Source: CAVTWH01 sp963738365 (lineage in GTDB: Bacteria; Actinomycetota; Actinomycetes; Mycobacteriales; Micromonosporaceae). Taken from it: a DNA stretch of 64,000 nucleotides. The notes beneath the pieces were generated by a model, which ran no database searches, had not been told where the DNA came from, and saw nothing but the letters and a program-made list of their open reading frames with translations. Shown here in pieces: positions 49,001 through 58,484 of this stretch. The stretch covers positions 1,054,001 to 1,118,000 of the forward strand of contig CAVTWH010000007.1 in the NCBI GenBank assembly GCA_963738365.1, given 5' to 3'. How positions within the stretch are numbered: position 1 is the stretch's first letter; every line of letters starts with the position of its first letter. The translations under genes were made by a program, and so were the position numbers.

Positions 49001-49035
49001 GCCCGCCCTGTCGATCTTTGGACAGGGCGGGCTTT
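49001..49035 (+). terminator. intrinsic terminator of the MMPL gene
   Basis: Perfect 12-bp stem (49001–49012 with 49021–49032), 8-nt loop, then TTT (49033–49035), starting 17 nt after the MMPL stop. The best terminator in the window. Confidence 0.85.
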
Positions 49036-49090
49036 CGGTATCGAGCTACCCTGATGTCTGCGCGGTGCCGGTCCACCCCAGCACCGCGCC

Positions 49091-50002
49091 GTGCACCCCG
49101 TCGGTGGTACCCGAACGGAGCGGCAACTGTTACGCGAGTCCGAGTTCAGCGTCACCACGACCCACGACCGGCAACTGCGCGTCGAGGTCTCCGGGGACGA
49201 CAACGGTGTACCGGTCTTCCTGCTGCACGGCACCCCGGGCAGCCGGCACGGCCCCAAGCCCCGGGCGAGCGTGCTCTACCGGCGCGGCATCCGCCTGATC
49301 GCCTACGACCGTCCCGGCTACGGCGGCTCCACCCGGCACCCCGGTCGCCAGGTGGCGGACGCGGCGCAGGACATCGCGGCCATCGCCGCCGAGTTGGCCA
49401 TCGACCGGTTTGCCGTGGTGGGGCGCTCCGGCGGCGGTCCGCATGCGCTGGCCTGCGCGGCCCTGCTGCCCGAGCGCATCCACCGCACCGGCGTGCTGGT
49501 CGGTTTCGCCGCGCCCGACGCGGTCGACCTGGAGTGGTTCGACGGCATGGCGGCCGGCAACACCCGCGAGTTCGCGGCCGCCAGCGTCGACCCGCTGGGA
49601 CTGGCCGAAACCCTGCAGGGCAGGACCGAACGTGCCCTGCAGGACCCGGAGAACCTGCTGCGGGAGCTGGAGAAGGAGATGACCCACGCCGACCGGCGGG
49701 TGGTCGAGGACCTCAGCATCCGCCAGCAGCTCACCCGCTCCTACCTGGAGGCCCTGCGGGCCGGCCCGTACGGCTGGATCGACGACGTGCTCGCGCTGCG
49801 CCGTGACTGGGGGTTCGACCTCGGGGCGATCAGCAGCCGGGTCCGGCTCTGGCACGGCGAGCAGGACCGGTTCGCCCCGGTCAGCCACACCTGGTGGCTG
49901 GCCGAGCAGATCCGCCGGTCCGAGGTGATCGTGGAGCCGGGCGCGGCGCACTTCGGCGCGGTGGAGATCCTGCCCGACATGCTGGCCTGGGTGGCCGCCT
50001 GA
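49091..50002 (+). CDS. alpha/beta hydrolase
   Basis: 303-aa alpha/beta-hydrolase-fold protein. HGTPGSRHG forms the oxyanion loop, GRSGGGPHAL carries the nucleophile Ser, HGEQDRFAPV the likely Asp, and AAHFGAV the His. No signal peptide. The GTG at 49091 is the upstream-most start; the conserved part begins about 17 residues later, so a shorter form is possible. Substrate unknown. Its stop is 12 nt from the convergent fxsT stop. Confidence 0.85.
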   Translation: MHPVGGTRTERQLLRESEFSVTTTHDRQLRVEVSGDDNGVPVFLLHGTPGSRHGPKPRASVLYRRGIRLIAYDRPGYGGSTRHPGRQVADAAQDIAAIAAELAIDRFAVVGRSGGGPHALACAALLPERIHRTGVLVGFAAPDAVDLEWFDGMAAGNTREFAAASVDPLGLAETLQGRTERALQDPENLLRELEKEMTHADRRVVEDLSIRQQLTRSYLEALRAGPYGWIDDVLALRRDWGFDLGAISSRVRLWHGEQDRFAPVSHTWWLAEQIRRSEVIVEPGAAHFGAVEILPDMLAWVAA

Positions 50003-50014
50003 GGCGACGGACCC

Positions 50015-53000
50015 CTAGAACGGGTGCGGGTCGATGATGCGGCGCATCAGCCGGCCGGAGCGCAGCGCCTTCACCGCCCGGTGCGTCGCGCCGACGCGCT
50101 GGCCGAAGCGCTCGATCGCCTGGTCCACACTGTCCTGGTAGCCGGCGCCCCGGGCGCGGAGCAGGATGATGGCCAGGTTGGCCTGGCAGCGCAAGGTGTG
50201 CGGGTGATCGGGGCCGAGCACCCGGGCCAGGCTGGTGGCGGCGGCCCGGGTGCCGCGCAGCGCCGATTCGTAGTCCTCCAGGTCGGCGTCGACCACGGCG
50301 AGGTTCATCTGCGCCGCCAGCGCGTACGGGTGCTCGTCGTAGAGCACTTCGCGCAGGCCGGTCAGCGCCTCCTCGGCGCGCGGCCGGGCGGCCGCCAGGT
50401 CGCCCTGCTGGCGCAGCCCGGCAGCCAGGTTGCACAGGCACACCAGCACGTGCGGGTGCCGGGCGGTCAACCGCTGCTGGTACGCCGCCCGGACCGCCCG
50501 GATCTCGGTCAGCGCCGTGGGCAGGTTCTGCGGGTCTTCGTCCAGCTCCAGCAGGGTCAGCGACCGGCTCAGGCGGCAGGCGAGGGCGTCCGGGTGACCG
50601 GTCCCCACCAGTTCGACCAGCTGCTGGTAGGCCCCGTCGAGCAGTTGGGCCGTCTCCGTCGGACGGCCGACGGCGCGCAGCGAGATGGCCAGGTTGACCC
50701 GGGCGTTCACGGTCAGCCGTGACCCGGGGCCGAGCACCTCGGTGTACCTGTCGACAATCTCGGTGAGCAGCGCGACCGAACGCTCGAACTCGCCCATCTC
50801 CCGCAGGTCCCGCCCGAGTGACGCGCCCGACAGCAGGGTGAACAGGTCGTTGACGCCGAGTACCCGCTGGCGTGCGGCGTACACCCGCTCGTCCAGCTCC
50901 AGCGCGTCCGGCAGGCGGCCCATCAGCCGGTGCGAGACCGCGAGATTGCTCAGCGCGTTCAGCCGCAGGTTCTGATCTTCGTCGAAGCTCTCCCACGCCT
51001 GGCAGGTGCGCTCGTCGGTGGCGAGCGCCTGGGCGTACCTGCCCAGCCCGCGCAGGTCGGCCGCCAGGCTGCCGGCGGTCATCAGGCGGTGCGGGTGGTC
51101 CTCCCCGAGCAGCTCGGTCTGCTGCGCCAGCACCTGCTCGTCCAGCTGCAGCGACTCGGTGAACGCGCCCTGGTCGCGCAGGATGTTGGCGCGGTTGAAG
51201 CGCAGCTGGAGCAGTTGCGGCAGCAGTTGCCGGCGCCCCTCGTCGTCCAGCAGCCGGACCAGGTCGCCGGTGGTCCACTCGGCCTCGGCCTCCTGGGCGA
51301 TCGCCAGGCCGCGGGCCGGGTCGGCGCGCTGGTAGGAGTAGCGCACCCAGTCCACCAGCAGCTGCCGGACAGGTGCGCTGGTGCAGGTCACCGCGCGGGT
51401 GGCCTCCACGTGCGGCCACAGGGTACGAAACCGTGGCCACTCCTTCTGCGAGGCCACATCGCCGAGTTGCTTGGCCGCCTCGGTGAGCACCAGGTGGACG
51501 TCGTGCTGGGCGAGTTCGATCTCCTCGGCCGTCATCCGCTTGCGCACCGCGTACTGCACCAGGCGGTGGACGACGACGTGGCCGCCCTGGCCGGCGTCCG
51601 GCGACTCGGTCACCGACGTCGAGCGGACCCCCTGGTCGATCTGGAGCAGCGCGAGGCGCCGGATCAGCGACACCGGCCGGCCCAGCATCAACTTGTCCGA
51701 CAGGGTCGGGTCGTAGGGCTGTAGCCGTTGCAGCATGGCGTCGCTGTAGAGCAGGTCGAGCGGGACCTCCGGGGTGGTCACCGCGCACAGTTCGAGCAGC
51801 CGGTAGGCAGCCGCCGAGCGGCGCTCCAACTGGTCCAGCGAGACGCCCCAGGTGGCGTCCACCCGGTGCAGGCTCTCCTCGGTCGCCAGGTCGCCCAGCT
51901 CGCCCTTCTCCACCGCCTCCAGGTACTCCTCGACCGGGGCGCCGGTCTCCTTCAGCCAGGCCGCCGCCAGCGCGACGGCGATCGGCAGGTCGTCCAGCAG
52001 GCGCGCCAGCCGCTCGGCCTCCTGCCGGGTCAGCCGGGGCGCCGCCGCGCGGAGGTAGGCGATGCTCTCCTCACGCTCGAACGCCCCGACCGGCACCAGC
52101 CGGGCCTGTTCACTCCACTGCGACTCGTCCCGCGCCGTGATGAGCACGTCGCCGCCGCTGGGAATCAGCCGGGCCAGCCGATCGGGTACCCCCTCGGGGG
52201 CGGCGGCCGGCCGGTCGCCCGGGGTGGCCGGCAGGTCCTCGGCGTTGTCGAAGATCAGCAGCCAGCGGGCGTACGGCGGCTCGGCCCGGGACAGCGTGGC
52301 CCGGACCACCTGGGCGCCGTCGGCGATACTGGTCGGCATGCCCAGGCCGAGCTCCATGCCGAGGTCGTAGAGCGACTGCTCGGGCTCGGCGGTGGAGTCG
52401 GCGTCGATCCAGCAGACCAGATCGTAGGCGGACTGGAACAGGTGGGCGTACTCCAGCGCCAGCTGGGTCTTGCCGATGCCGCCGGTGCCGTGCAGCACGA
52501 TCGGGGAGACCATCTCGTGGGCGGCGTTGACGTCCCGGCGCAGCAGCCCGCGCAGCCGGTCGAGCTGGCTGGTCCGGCCGGCGAACTGCTTGTTGCGCGG
52601 CGGCAGCCGGCGCGGCCGGGGCGGCTGGCCGGGGAAGCGCGGTGCCCGCTGAAGCTGCTCCTCGGTGGGCGCCGCCAGGCCGACCAGCTTCAGGATCCGG
52701 TCCGCCGCCGCCTCGGCGGCCAGCCCGCTCACCCGGGCGGCGTGGTCGCCGGTCAGCGGCGTGGAGGACGACCGCGGGTCGGTGACGTAGACCACCAGCG
52801 GGGTACGCCCGTCGGCGGAGCGGCGCACCGAGATCGGCCGCTCGTACGGGGCGGTGTGGATCACCAGTTGGCGGGCCAGGGCCGCGGCGCCCTCCGGATC
52901 GGCGGACGGCCCCGGATCGTGCACGGCCACGCCGGCGTCCTTGAGCAGCACCGAGATCCACTCGGCCCAGACCACGCCGTCCAGGTCGTAGCGCAGGGTC

Positions 53001-53998
53001 ACCTCGCGCTCCTGCTGTGCCGCCAGCCGGGTGTACTGCTCCAGCAGGCGCAGCCGTTCCCTGGTGTCCAGCGCCGGCATCCGGGTCACCCGACCGTTGG
53101 TGACCGCCGCGGTCACCGTCTCGAACGCGGACAGCAGCCCGACCGTCCCGGCCTCGTCGCCGACCGTCGCCGGGATCTCCTCGTAGGCGTAGAACGACTG
53201 GTAGGGCACTCTGGTGCGGGCCCAGTAGCGGGTCAGCTCCGCGTCGTCCAGGTGCGCCGGCAGCCCGGTGAACCGCTGCCTGGCCACCGACAGGCCGATC
53301 TCCACCTTCTCCTTCTCGGCCGCGTCGATGCGCATGGCGACCGGCAGCACCCGGACCGGGCGCGGTGAGGTGCGCCGGTTGATCTGCTGGGAGATCTGGG
53401 CGGTCCCGTCGATGCCCTGGTCGCTCAGGGTGAAGCAGGCCACCACGGTGTCCGGCAGGTGCACCGTGCAGATGTCGGCCACGTCGCTCCAGCCGGTCCG
53501 GCTGTCGATGAGCGTGTAGTCGTAGCTGCGCTTCATGTCCTCGCGGAGCGCGTCGAAGAGGAAGCCGCCACCCAGCTTCTGGTAGAAGTGGTCCCAGTTG
53601 AGCCCGGAGATGGCGGCCGAGTAGTGCAGGTTCTGCCGGCCGGCCGCCAGGAAGTCCAGCGTCCCGCCGCCCTGCCAGCGGCGGTTGAGGGAGAACGTGT
53701 AGCGCTGGACCCGGGCCACGTCCCGGGCCAGCCGCTGCGGTTCGGGGTGGTCGCGCGCCGCCCGCTCGAACGAGCGGATCAGGTCGATCACGCCGGTGCT
53801 GCTGGACAGCATCGCCTCGCTGAGGAAGGGCCGGAAGAACCGGTGCAGCCCGGGCGACTCCAGGTCCCAGTCCACCACCAGCACCCGCTGGCCGTTCGCG
53901 GCGAGGATCCAGGCCACGTTGGCCAGCGCCATGGTGCGCCCGGTGCCCCCTTTGAACGAGTAGAAGGTGACCACCTGGCCGTCCCGGTCGTCGGTCAT
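50015..53998 (-). CDS. fxsT: FxsT: ParA-like / TIR-like / NB-ARC / TPR protein of FxSxx-COOH system
   Basis: 1327 aa. Residues 1–300 are a ParA/MinD-like P-loop domain with FKGGTGRT (K16–T22) and VVDWDLESPG. Residues about 335–440 resemble a degenerate TIR/SEFIR unit (WAEWISVLLKDAGVAVHD, later LVVYVTDPRSSS). An NB-ARC-type NTPase follows with HGTGGIGKTQLALEYAH (P-loop 504–511), LLIFDNAEDL and LITARD. From about 860 to the end are TPR repeats. This matches the TPR protein of FxSxx-COOH systems. STAND proteins of this kind oligomerise on signal binding. Start ATG overlaps the fxsC stop (ATGA). No transmembrane segment. Confidence 0.9.
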   Translation of the reverse strand: MTDDRDGQVVTFYSFKGGTGRTMALANVAWILAANGQRVLVVDWDLESPGLHRFFRPFLSEAMLSSSTGVIDLIRSFERAARDHPEPQRLARDVARVQRYTFSLNRRWQGGGTLDFLAAGRQNLHYSAAISGLNWDHFYQKLGGGFLFDALREDMKRSYDYTLIDSRTGWSDVADICTVHLPDTVVACFTLSDQGIDGTAQISQQINRRTSPRPVRVLPVAMRIDAAEKEKVEIGLSVARQRFTGLPAHLDDAELTRYWARTRVPYQSFYAYEEIPATVGDEAGTVGLLSAFETVTAAVTNGRVTRMPALDTRERLRLLEQYTRLAAQQEREVTLRYDLDGVVWAEWISVLLKDAGVAVHDPGPSADPEGAAALARQLVIHTAPYERPISVRRSADGRTPLVVYVTDPRSSSTPLTGDHAARVSGLAAEAAADRILKLVGLAAPTEEQLQRAPRFPGQPPRPRRLPPRNKQFAGRTSQLDRLRGLLRRDVNAAHEMVSPIVLHGTGGIGKTQLALEYAHLFQSAYDLVCWIDADSTAEPEQSLYDLGMELGLGMPTSIADGAQVVRATLSRAEPPYARWLLIFDNAEDLPATPGDRPAAAPEGVPDRLARLIPSGGDVLITARDESQWSEQARLVPVGAFEREESIAYLRAAAPRLTRQEAERLARLLDDLPIAVALAAAWLKETGAPVEEYLEAVEKGELGDLATEESLHRVDATWGVSLDQLERRSAAAYRLLELCAVTTPEVPLDLLYSDAMLQRLQPYDPTLSDKLMLGRPVSLIRRLALLQIDQGVRSTSVTESPDAGQGGHVVVHRLVQYAVRKRMTAEEIELAQHDVHLVLTEAAKQLGDVASQKEWPRFRTLWPHVEATRAVTCTSAPVRQLLVDWVRYSYQRADPARGLAIAQEAEAEWTTGDLVRLLDDEGRRQLLPQLLQLRFNRANILRDQGAFTESLQLDEQVLAQQTELLGEDHPHRLMTAGSLAADLRGLGRYAQALATDERTCQAWESFDEDQNLRLNALSNLAVSHRLMGRLPDALELDERVYAARQRVLGVNDLFTLLSGASLGRDLREMGEFERSVALLTEIVDRYTEVLGPGSRLTVNARVNLAISLRAVGRPTETAQLLDGAYQQLVELVGTGHPDALACRLSRSLTLLELDEDPQNLPTALTEIRAVRAAYQQRLTARHPHVLVCLCNLAAGLRQQGDLAAARPRAEEALTGLREVLYDEHPYALAAQMNLAVVDADLEDYESALRGTRAAATSLARVLGPDHPHTLRCQANLAIILLRARGAGYQDSVDQAIERFGQRVGATHRAVKALRSGRLMRRIIDPHPF

Positions 53999-55203
53999 CA
54001 CTCCACCGCCTCGGTCTTGGTGTTGAAGGGTAGCGGGTCGTTGATCCGTGGCCGGGGTCCGTACTCCACGTCCGGCCTGGGGGGCGCCGGCCGGTTGTCG
54101 TACCGCAGCAGCGCATCGCGGATGACCGCCTCGAAGAAGTCGTCGAACTGCTCGGCCCGCTTCAGCACGGCCGGGCCGCGCTGCCAGGGCCGGCTGTACT
54201 CCGGGCGCCCGACGGTGGCCCGGGTCCGGGCCAGCGCGTTCTGGTGACCGTTGTTGCGCGACCAGCTCTCGCCGCAGGCGACCAGCGCCGGCACGATCCA
54301 CGGCCGCACGCTGTCCAGCACCGCGCGCAGCAGCTGTTCGCCGGCGCTGTCGCGGGTGATGAACGGGTCGATGAGCAGCACACCCGGACAGTCCTGAGTG
54401 GGCAGTGCCGCCCTCGCCCCGTCCACCAGTTCGGTGCGGTAGAAGTCCGGGTTCACCAGGCCGGCGACCCGGGCGCCGATGGGTCGCTCGTCCGCGGGCT
54501 GGAACGGGCGCCAGTCGGTGGAGCTGCGGCCGTACCGGGAGGATTCGCCGAGCGGCTCCGGAAAGCTGGGGGCGAGCAGGTTGACCACGAACCGTTCGGT
54601 GGGCACCGGGTGCAGCGGCTGCCAGTGCGCCGGCGGCTGCCGGTCGAGCGGGCGGCCCTGGGCCACCGCGACGATCCAGGCGCTGAGCGCGTCCAGGGTG
54701 CTGCGGTAGGCGCCGGCCAGCCGCGCCGGGTGCCGGCACAGGTCGGACAGGCCGAACTCGCGGTAGTCGGGTACGTCCGGGACCACCGTCAACGCCGCCT
54801 CCTCGGCGACCGCCATGGCGGCGGAGCCGACACCGAGCGGCTTCTCCCACAGCACCGGGACGATCCGCTGGCGCGCGTCCCGGCGGGCGTCGGCGAAGAC
54901 CAGCCGTTCCCGCCGCGCCGCGCTGTCGCGTACATAGGGCTCGGAGTAGAGGGCCAGGAACAGGCCGGCGCTGCGCAGTGCGTCGACGGCGTTGGCGTCA
55001 CGCGTCTCCGGCTCGTCCCGACAGTGCCGGTATTCGCCGATGCGGCCGCCGGTCCCGGCGCTGCGGTGCGCCACCGCCGAGGACAGGTCGTCGCAGAACG
55101 CCTTCACCCAGTGGTCCGGATCGGTGCCGGTGAGGTCCTGGTCGAGGGGGTGGGCGTGGCTGAGGAAGAAGTACGGCTCGTAGGCCCCGACAGCGGCCGT
55201 CAT
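53998..55203 (-). CDS. fxsC: FxsC: TIR-like protein of FxSxx-COOH system
   Basis: 401 aa. The N-terminus YEPYFFLSHAH (8–18) is the first strand and loop of a TIR-like fold, followed by WVKAFCDDLSSAV, FLALYSEPYVRDSA and IVPVLWEKP. The C-terminal half (PDFYRTELVDGARAAL, CPGVLLIDPFITRDSA, NALARTRATVGRP) is specific to FxsC proteins. TIR-like domains in such operons are candidate effectors or signalling adaptors; a catalytic NADase Glu cannot be assigned by eye. Translationally coupled to fxsT. It is 172 nt downstream of the acetyltransferase gene. Confidence 0.87.
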   Translation of the reverse strand: MTAAVGAYEPYFFLSHAHPLDQDLTGTDPDHWVKAFCDDLSSAVAHRSAGTGGRIGEYRHCRDEPETRDANAVDALRSAGLFLALYSEPYVRDSAARRERLVFADARRDARQRIVPVLWEKPLGVGSAAMAVAEEAALTVVPDVPDYREFGLSDLCRHPARLAGAYRSTLDALSAWIVAVAQGRPLDRQPPAHWQPLHPVPTERFVVNLLAPSFPEPLGESSRYGRSSTDWRPFQPADERPIGARVAGLVNPDFYRTELVDGARAALPTQDCPGVLLIDPFITRDSAGEQLLRAVLDSVRPWIVPALVACGESWSRNNGHQNALARTRATVGRPEYSRPWQRGPAVLKRAEQFDDFFEAVIRDALLRYDNRPAPPRPDVEYGPRPRINDPLPFNTKTEAVE

Positions 55204-55375
55204 GCCGACCTGACCCGCGGCCGCGCGGGCCGGGGGCCGCGGTCACCGCCGTGGCCACGCGGCGCCACGCCGTGGCTTGCCGGCACGATCGCCGTCATGA
55301 TGAGCCCTCCCGCCCGATTCGTGCGGTGGGCATCACGATACGTTTCCGGGAACTGCTCGACCAGACGTCTGCGCC

Positions 55376-56158
55376 TCAGCGGTGGGTGGCCAGCCAGCCC
55401 GCCGCGAAGTCGACCGCGTCGCGGATCGCCAGCCGCTTGCCGGCGGCCGCCCCGACGGGGCCGTTGACCACGCATTTCGTAGTGGTTTCCAGATCCTTGC
55501 CGAGCACGTCGAAGTCGCTGTCGTCGAGGTCCACATCGACGAAGTCATATTGCCGACGCTGCGATCCGGTGCCGACGAAACAGTGGTACCGGCGCCGCGG
55601 CGCGTCCGGCCGATACTCGGCCAGATGGAACGCGGTGCACACGTCGTACCCGACGCCGAGCAGGAGCACGGTCGCGTCCTGCTGGTAGAGCCGGTCGAGT
55701 GGTGATCCGGGGCCCAGGTGGCAGTCCCACGGGTGGTCGGCGAGCAGCGTCCGGGCGTCCCGGCCGACGGCCGCGAACGACGTCTGTGGATGTGCGCTGC
55801 GGATCGCGTCGCTGCGGCGCACGTGCTCGGCGAACGCCCCCATCCCGAAGGACGGTGTGCTGGCCGGGTCGAACCCCGGCATGGTGGCGACGTACCGGGC
55901 GACCTCGGCGGGGCTGCGCCCGGCGGTGGCCGCCGCGAAGCTGCGGCTGGTCGTCGAGTTGTCGGCGGTGTGCGCCGGTACCACCACACAGGCGTCCGGG
56001 CCGATCACCGCCCGCAGCGCGCGGAGCAGGCTGGCGGCGCCCCCGGCGACCGGGCCGAGCCGCCGCATCGAGCAGTGCACCAGGACGCTGCGCCCTTCGG
56101 GCAGGCCGAGCCGGCGCAGGTCATCGACCAGCGAGTCCACAGTGGCCGGCGGTCTCAC
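55376..56158 (-). CDS. AAC(3)-family N-acetyltransferase in FxSxx operon
   Basis: 260-aa antibiotic-acetyltransferase-fold protein. VLVHCSMRRLG (26–35), RSAHPQTSFAAVG (120–132), GSPLDRLY (151–158) and LLLGVGYDVCTAFHLAE (165–181, His178) are the family's conserved blocks, so the acetyl-CoA site looks intact. AAC(3) relatives recur beside FxSxx genes; here it may acetylate the peptide or another amine rather than an aminoglycoside. GTG 56158 overlaps the fxsB stop (GTGA), so it belongs to the same transcript. A role in resistance should not be assumed. Confidence 0.87.
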   Translation of the reverse strand: MRPPATVDSLVDDLRRLGLPEGRSVLVHCSMRRLGPVAGGAASLLRALRAVIGPDACVVVPAHTADNSTTSRSFAAATAGRSPAEVARYVATMPGFDPASTPSFGMGAFAEHVRRSDAIRSAHPQTSFAAVGRDARTLLADHPWDCHLGPGSPLDRLYQQDATVLLLGVGYDVCTAFHLAEYRPDAPRRRYHCFVGTGSQRRQYDFVDVDLDDSDFDVLGKDLETTTKCVVNGPVGAAAGKRLAIRDAVDFAAGWLATHR

Positions 56159-58473
56159 CGGGGCCAGCCACCGACGGTTTCGGCCAGCGCGGCCACGAAG
56201 CGCCGGCCGTCCGGGGTCAGCGCGCCGCAGCGCAGCAGCGCGGTGACCGCCTCCCCGGTCCACCGGCGGTACTGCTCGTACTGCCACCCGACCGACGGGG
56301 CCGCACCCGGTCGACCGGCCCGGCTGCGCCACACGTCGGCGACGGCCAGGTGGGCGAAGGTGCCCTGCAGCACCCCCTCGACCGGTCGCGGGTCGGCGCG
56401 CCAGCCGACGGCCAGCCGCTGGGCCGTGGGCACCAGCAGGTCACGCAGGTCGAGCAGGGCGCCGAGCACGGTGTGCTGGAACTCATGGACGATCATCACC
56501 GCGACCGCGTCGGCCGGAGCGTGCGCCACGGCCACCGACCCGAACGCCTGACGGGCCGTCGAGCTGCGCAGCGTGCCGCCCGGATCAGCGACGAGCGGGA
56601 CCAGCGCCCGCAGGCCGGCGCCCACCGCAGCCTGGTACCCGGGTGCGTCCGTGGCGATGACCTCCCAGGCCTGCCGGACGGTCTGCGCCCAGCGGGCCGC
56701 CGCGGCGTCGGGCAGCCGCTCGGCGGCCTTCCAGTCGTGGCAGTCCCGGTCCGGATCGATGTCCTCCAGCAGCGTGTCGTACCCGTCAGCGGCCAGCCGC
56801 CGGGTCGGCAGCCAGCCGTCCTGCGGCCGCTGCGCGGTGGGGTCGATCTCCACGGTCGCACCGCCGTGCCGCACCAGCAGCCGGCCGGCGGTGTACTCCA
56901 GCCGCACGGTGCCACCCGCCGGGCCCGGCACGGCGATGGCGCCGAGGCCGGGCAGGCTGACCAGGCCGGCCCGCACCGGTACCGGCAACGCGGCCGGCAC
57001 CCCGGCGCGGATCGCGGCAGCCATCGCGACGCACGACAGGTACCGGCTCGTCGAGGTGTCCACCGCGAACCGGCGCAGCGCATCCACCGCCCACACCCGG
57101 ATGTACGGGTGGCGCAGCGTGTCCGCCACTGCCTGCGGTGCCGCGGCGTCGAGCTGACCGAGCAGGTCGAAGGCCTCCCCGGTGTCGCTGCCGCCGTCGG
57201 CCACCGAGACCAGCAGCGCCCGGCTGAACGACAGCTGCGCGTCGGCCAGCGCCCGGATCGCGTCGGCGTCGGTGCGCCCCGATCCGATGCGCTCCAGCAG
57301 ATCCGACGGCAGCGCGGCGCCGGCAACCGGCGCGGGTGGCTGGCCGGCCGGTCGCGCGTTCAGCGACACGACGAGCTCCTTGAGGTCGGCGCAGTAGACC
57401 GACGGGTTGTCGAATCCGTTGCCGGAGCTGTACCGGTGGGCGAAGAGTCCGCCGCCGCACTGGGCCACCACCGGGCAGGCCCGGCACTGCCCGGCCAGTC
57501 CGGCCAGCCCGGTCTGGCGTCGGGCGATGGCGGGCAACGCGGAGACCTCGTCGATGGAGTGGCTGAACACGGTCAGCCCGGTGGCCGGCGCGCCATCGTA
57601 GGTGATCTTCAGGGAATCGACCTGTTCGAAGGCGCCGTCGGTCTCCACCACGACCAGATCGGCCGGGTCCAGCCCGACCCACTCGCTGCCGCTGGCACCG
57701 CCCCGGGCGGTGGAGCGCACCGCGTTGAACAGGCGGATGGCCATCGGTCGATGGTCCGCCGTCCAGCGGTCGTGGACGGCCAGCAGCCACCGGGCGTAGG
57801 GGGTGGGGTCGGCACCGGGACGGGACGGCGGCTGGTCCCAGGTGGCGTGGGGGAGCAGCAGGTCGACCCGGGGCGGCTGCTGGGACCGGAGCGCCTCATA
57901 TACCGCGACCGGGTCGTTGGCGATGTCCACTGTGCACAGGATGCCGGCGTACAGATGGCGGTATTCGGGGCTGCGCAACAGTTCCAGCGCCTGGAGGACC
58001 TTGGCGTGGCTGCTGCGGCCGTCGGCGTACCGGCGGTGCCGGTCGTTGGCGGTGGCGTCACCATCGAGGGAGACGCCGATGTGCACGTCGTACTCGGCGA
58101 ACAGGTCGGCGAAGTCGCGGGTCAACAGCACGCCGTTGGTCTGCATCCGCAGGTCGAGCCTGGTTACCGGGTCGATGCCGGCGCGTAGGCAGGCCAACAG
58201 CTGGCGCATCGGGGCCAAGCCCAGGAGAAGCGGTTCCCCGCCGTGCAGGATCACGGTCACCCCACGCAGGCCGTGCGCCCCGGCATGCGCGGCGATGCGC
58301 GCGGTGGCCGTCCGTACCGTCGCGGGGGCCATCGACCTGGGCTGGGCGCGCCAGCTCTGGTCGGCGTGTTCGTAGACGTAGCAGTGATCGCAAGCCAGGT
58401 CGCAGCGGCTGTGGACCTTGAGAACGTACTGACTGATGGGCCAGCTGCGAACCGGCGACCCTAGGGTGGCCAT
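56155..58473 (-). CDS. fxsB: FxsB: radical SAM/SPASM cyclophane synthase fused to HExxH domain
   Basis: 772 aa. The radical SAM cluster motif is C24-x3-C28-x2-C31 (SRCDLACDHCYVYEH), with HGGEPLL and SLDGD later. A SPASM-type Cys-rich segment follows (CRACPVVAQCGGG, then VYCADLKEL). The C-terminal 380 residues are the HExxH peptide-modification domain, with H663-E-F-Q-H667 and a candidate third ligand at His708. FxsB-type enzymes form a three-residue cyclophane on the FxS core; HExxH domains of cyclophane RiPP pathways have been linked to beta-hydroxylation. Starts 11 nt after the precursor gene stop. Confidence 0.92.
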   Translation of the reverse strand: MATLGSPVRSWPISQYVLKVHSRCDLACDHCYVYEHADQSWRAQPRSMAPATVRTATARIAAHAGAHGLRGVTVILHGGEPLLLGLAPMRQLLACLRAGIDPVTRLDLRMQTNGVLLTRDFADLFAEYDVHIGVSLDGDATANDRHRRYADGRSSHAKVLQALELLRSPEYRHLYAGILCTVDIANDPVAVYEALRSQQPPRVDLLLPHATWDQPPSRPGADPTPYARWLLAVHDRWTADHRPMAIRLFNAVRSTARGGASGSEWVGLDPADLVVVETDGAFEQVDSLKITYDGAPATGLTVFSHSIDEVSALPAIARRQTGLAGLAGQCRACPVVAQCGGGLFAHRYSSGNGFDNPSVYCADLKELVVSLNARPAGQPPAPVAGAALPSDLLERIGSGRTDADAIRALADAQLSFSRALLVSVADGGSDTGEAFDLLGQLDAAAPQAVADTLRHPYIRVWAVDALRRFAVDTSTSRYLSCVAMAAAIRAGVPAALPVPVRAGLVSLPGLGAIAVPGPAGGTVRLEYTAGRLLVRHGGATVEIDPTAQRPQDGWLPTRRLAADGYDTLLEDIDPDRDCHDWKAAERLPDAAAARWAQTVRQAWEVIATDAPGYQAAVGAGLRALVPLVADPGGTLRSSTARQAFGSVAVAHAPADAVAVMIVHEFQHTVLGALLDLRDLLVPTAQRLAVGWRADPRPVEGVLQGTFAHLAVADVWRSRAGRPGAAPSVGWQYEQYRRWTGEAVTALLRCGALTPDGRRFVAALAETVGGWPR

Positions 58474-58484
58474 GGGCGCGGTGA

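Noticed and set aside
55376..56158. Aminoglycoside resistance gene
   Set aside because: Family is AAC(3), but operon context with fxsB argues against assuming a resistance role.
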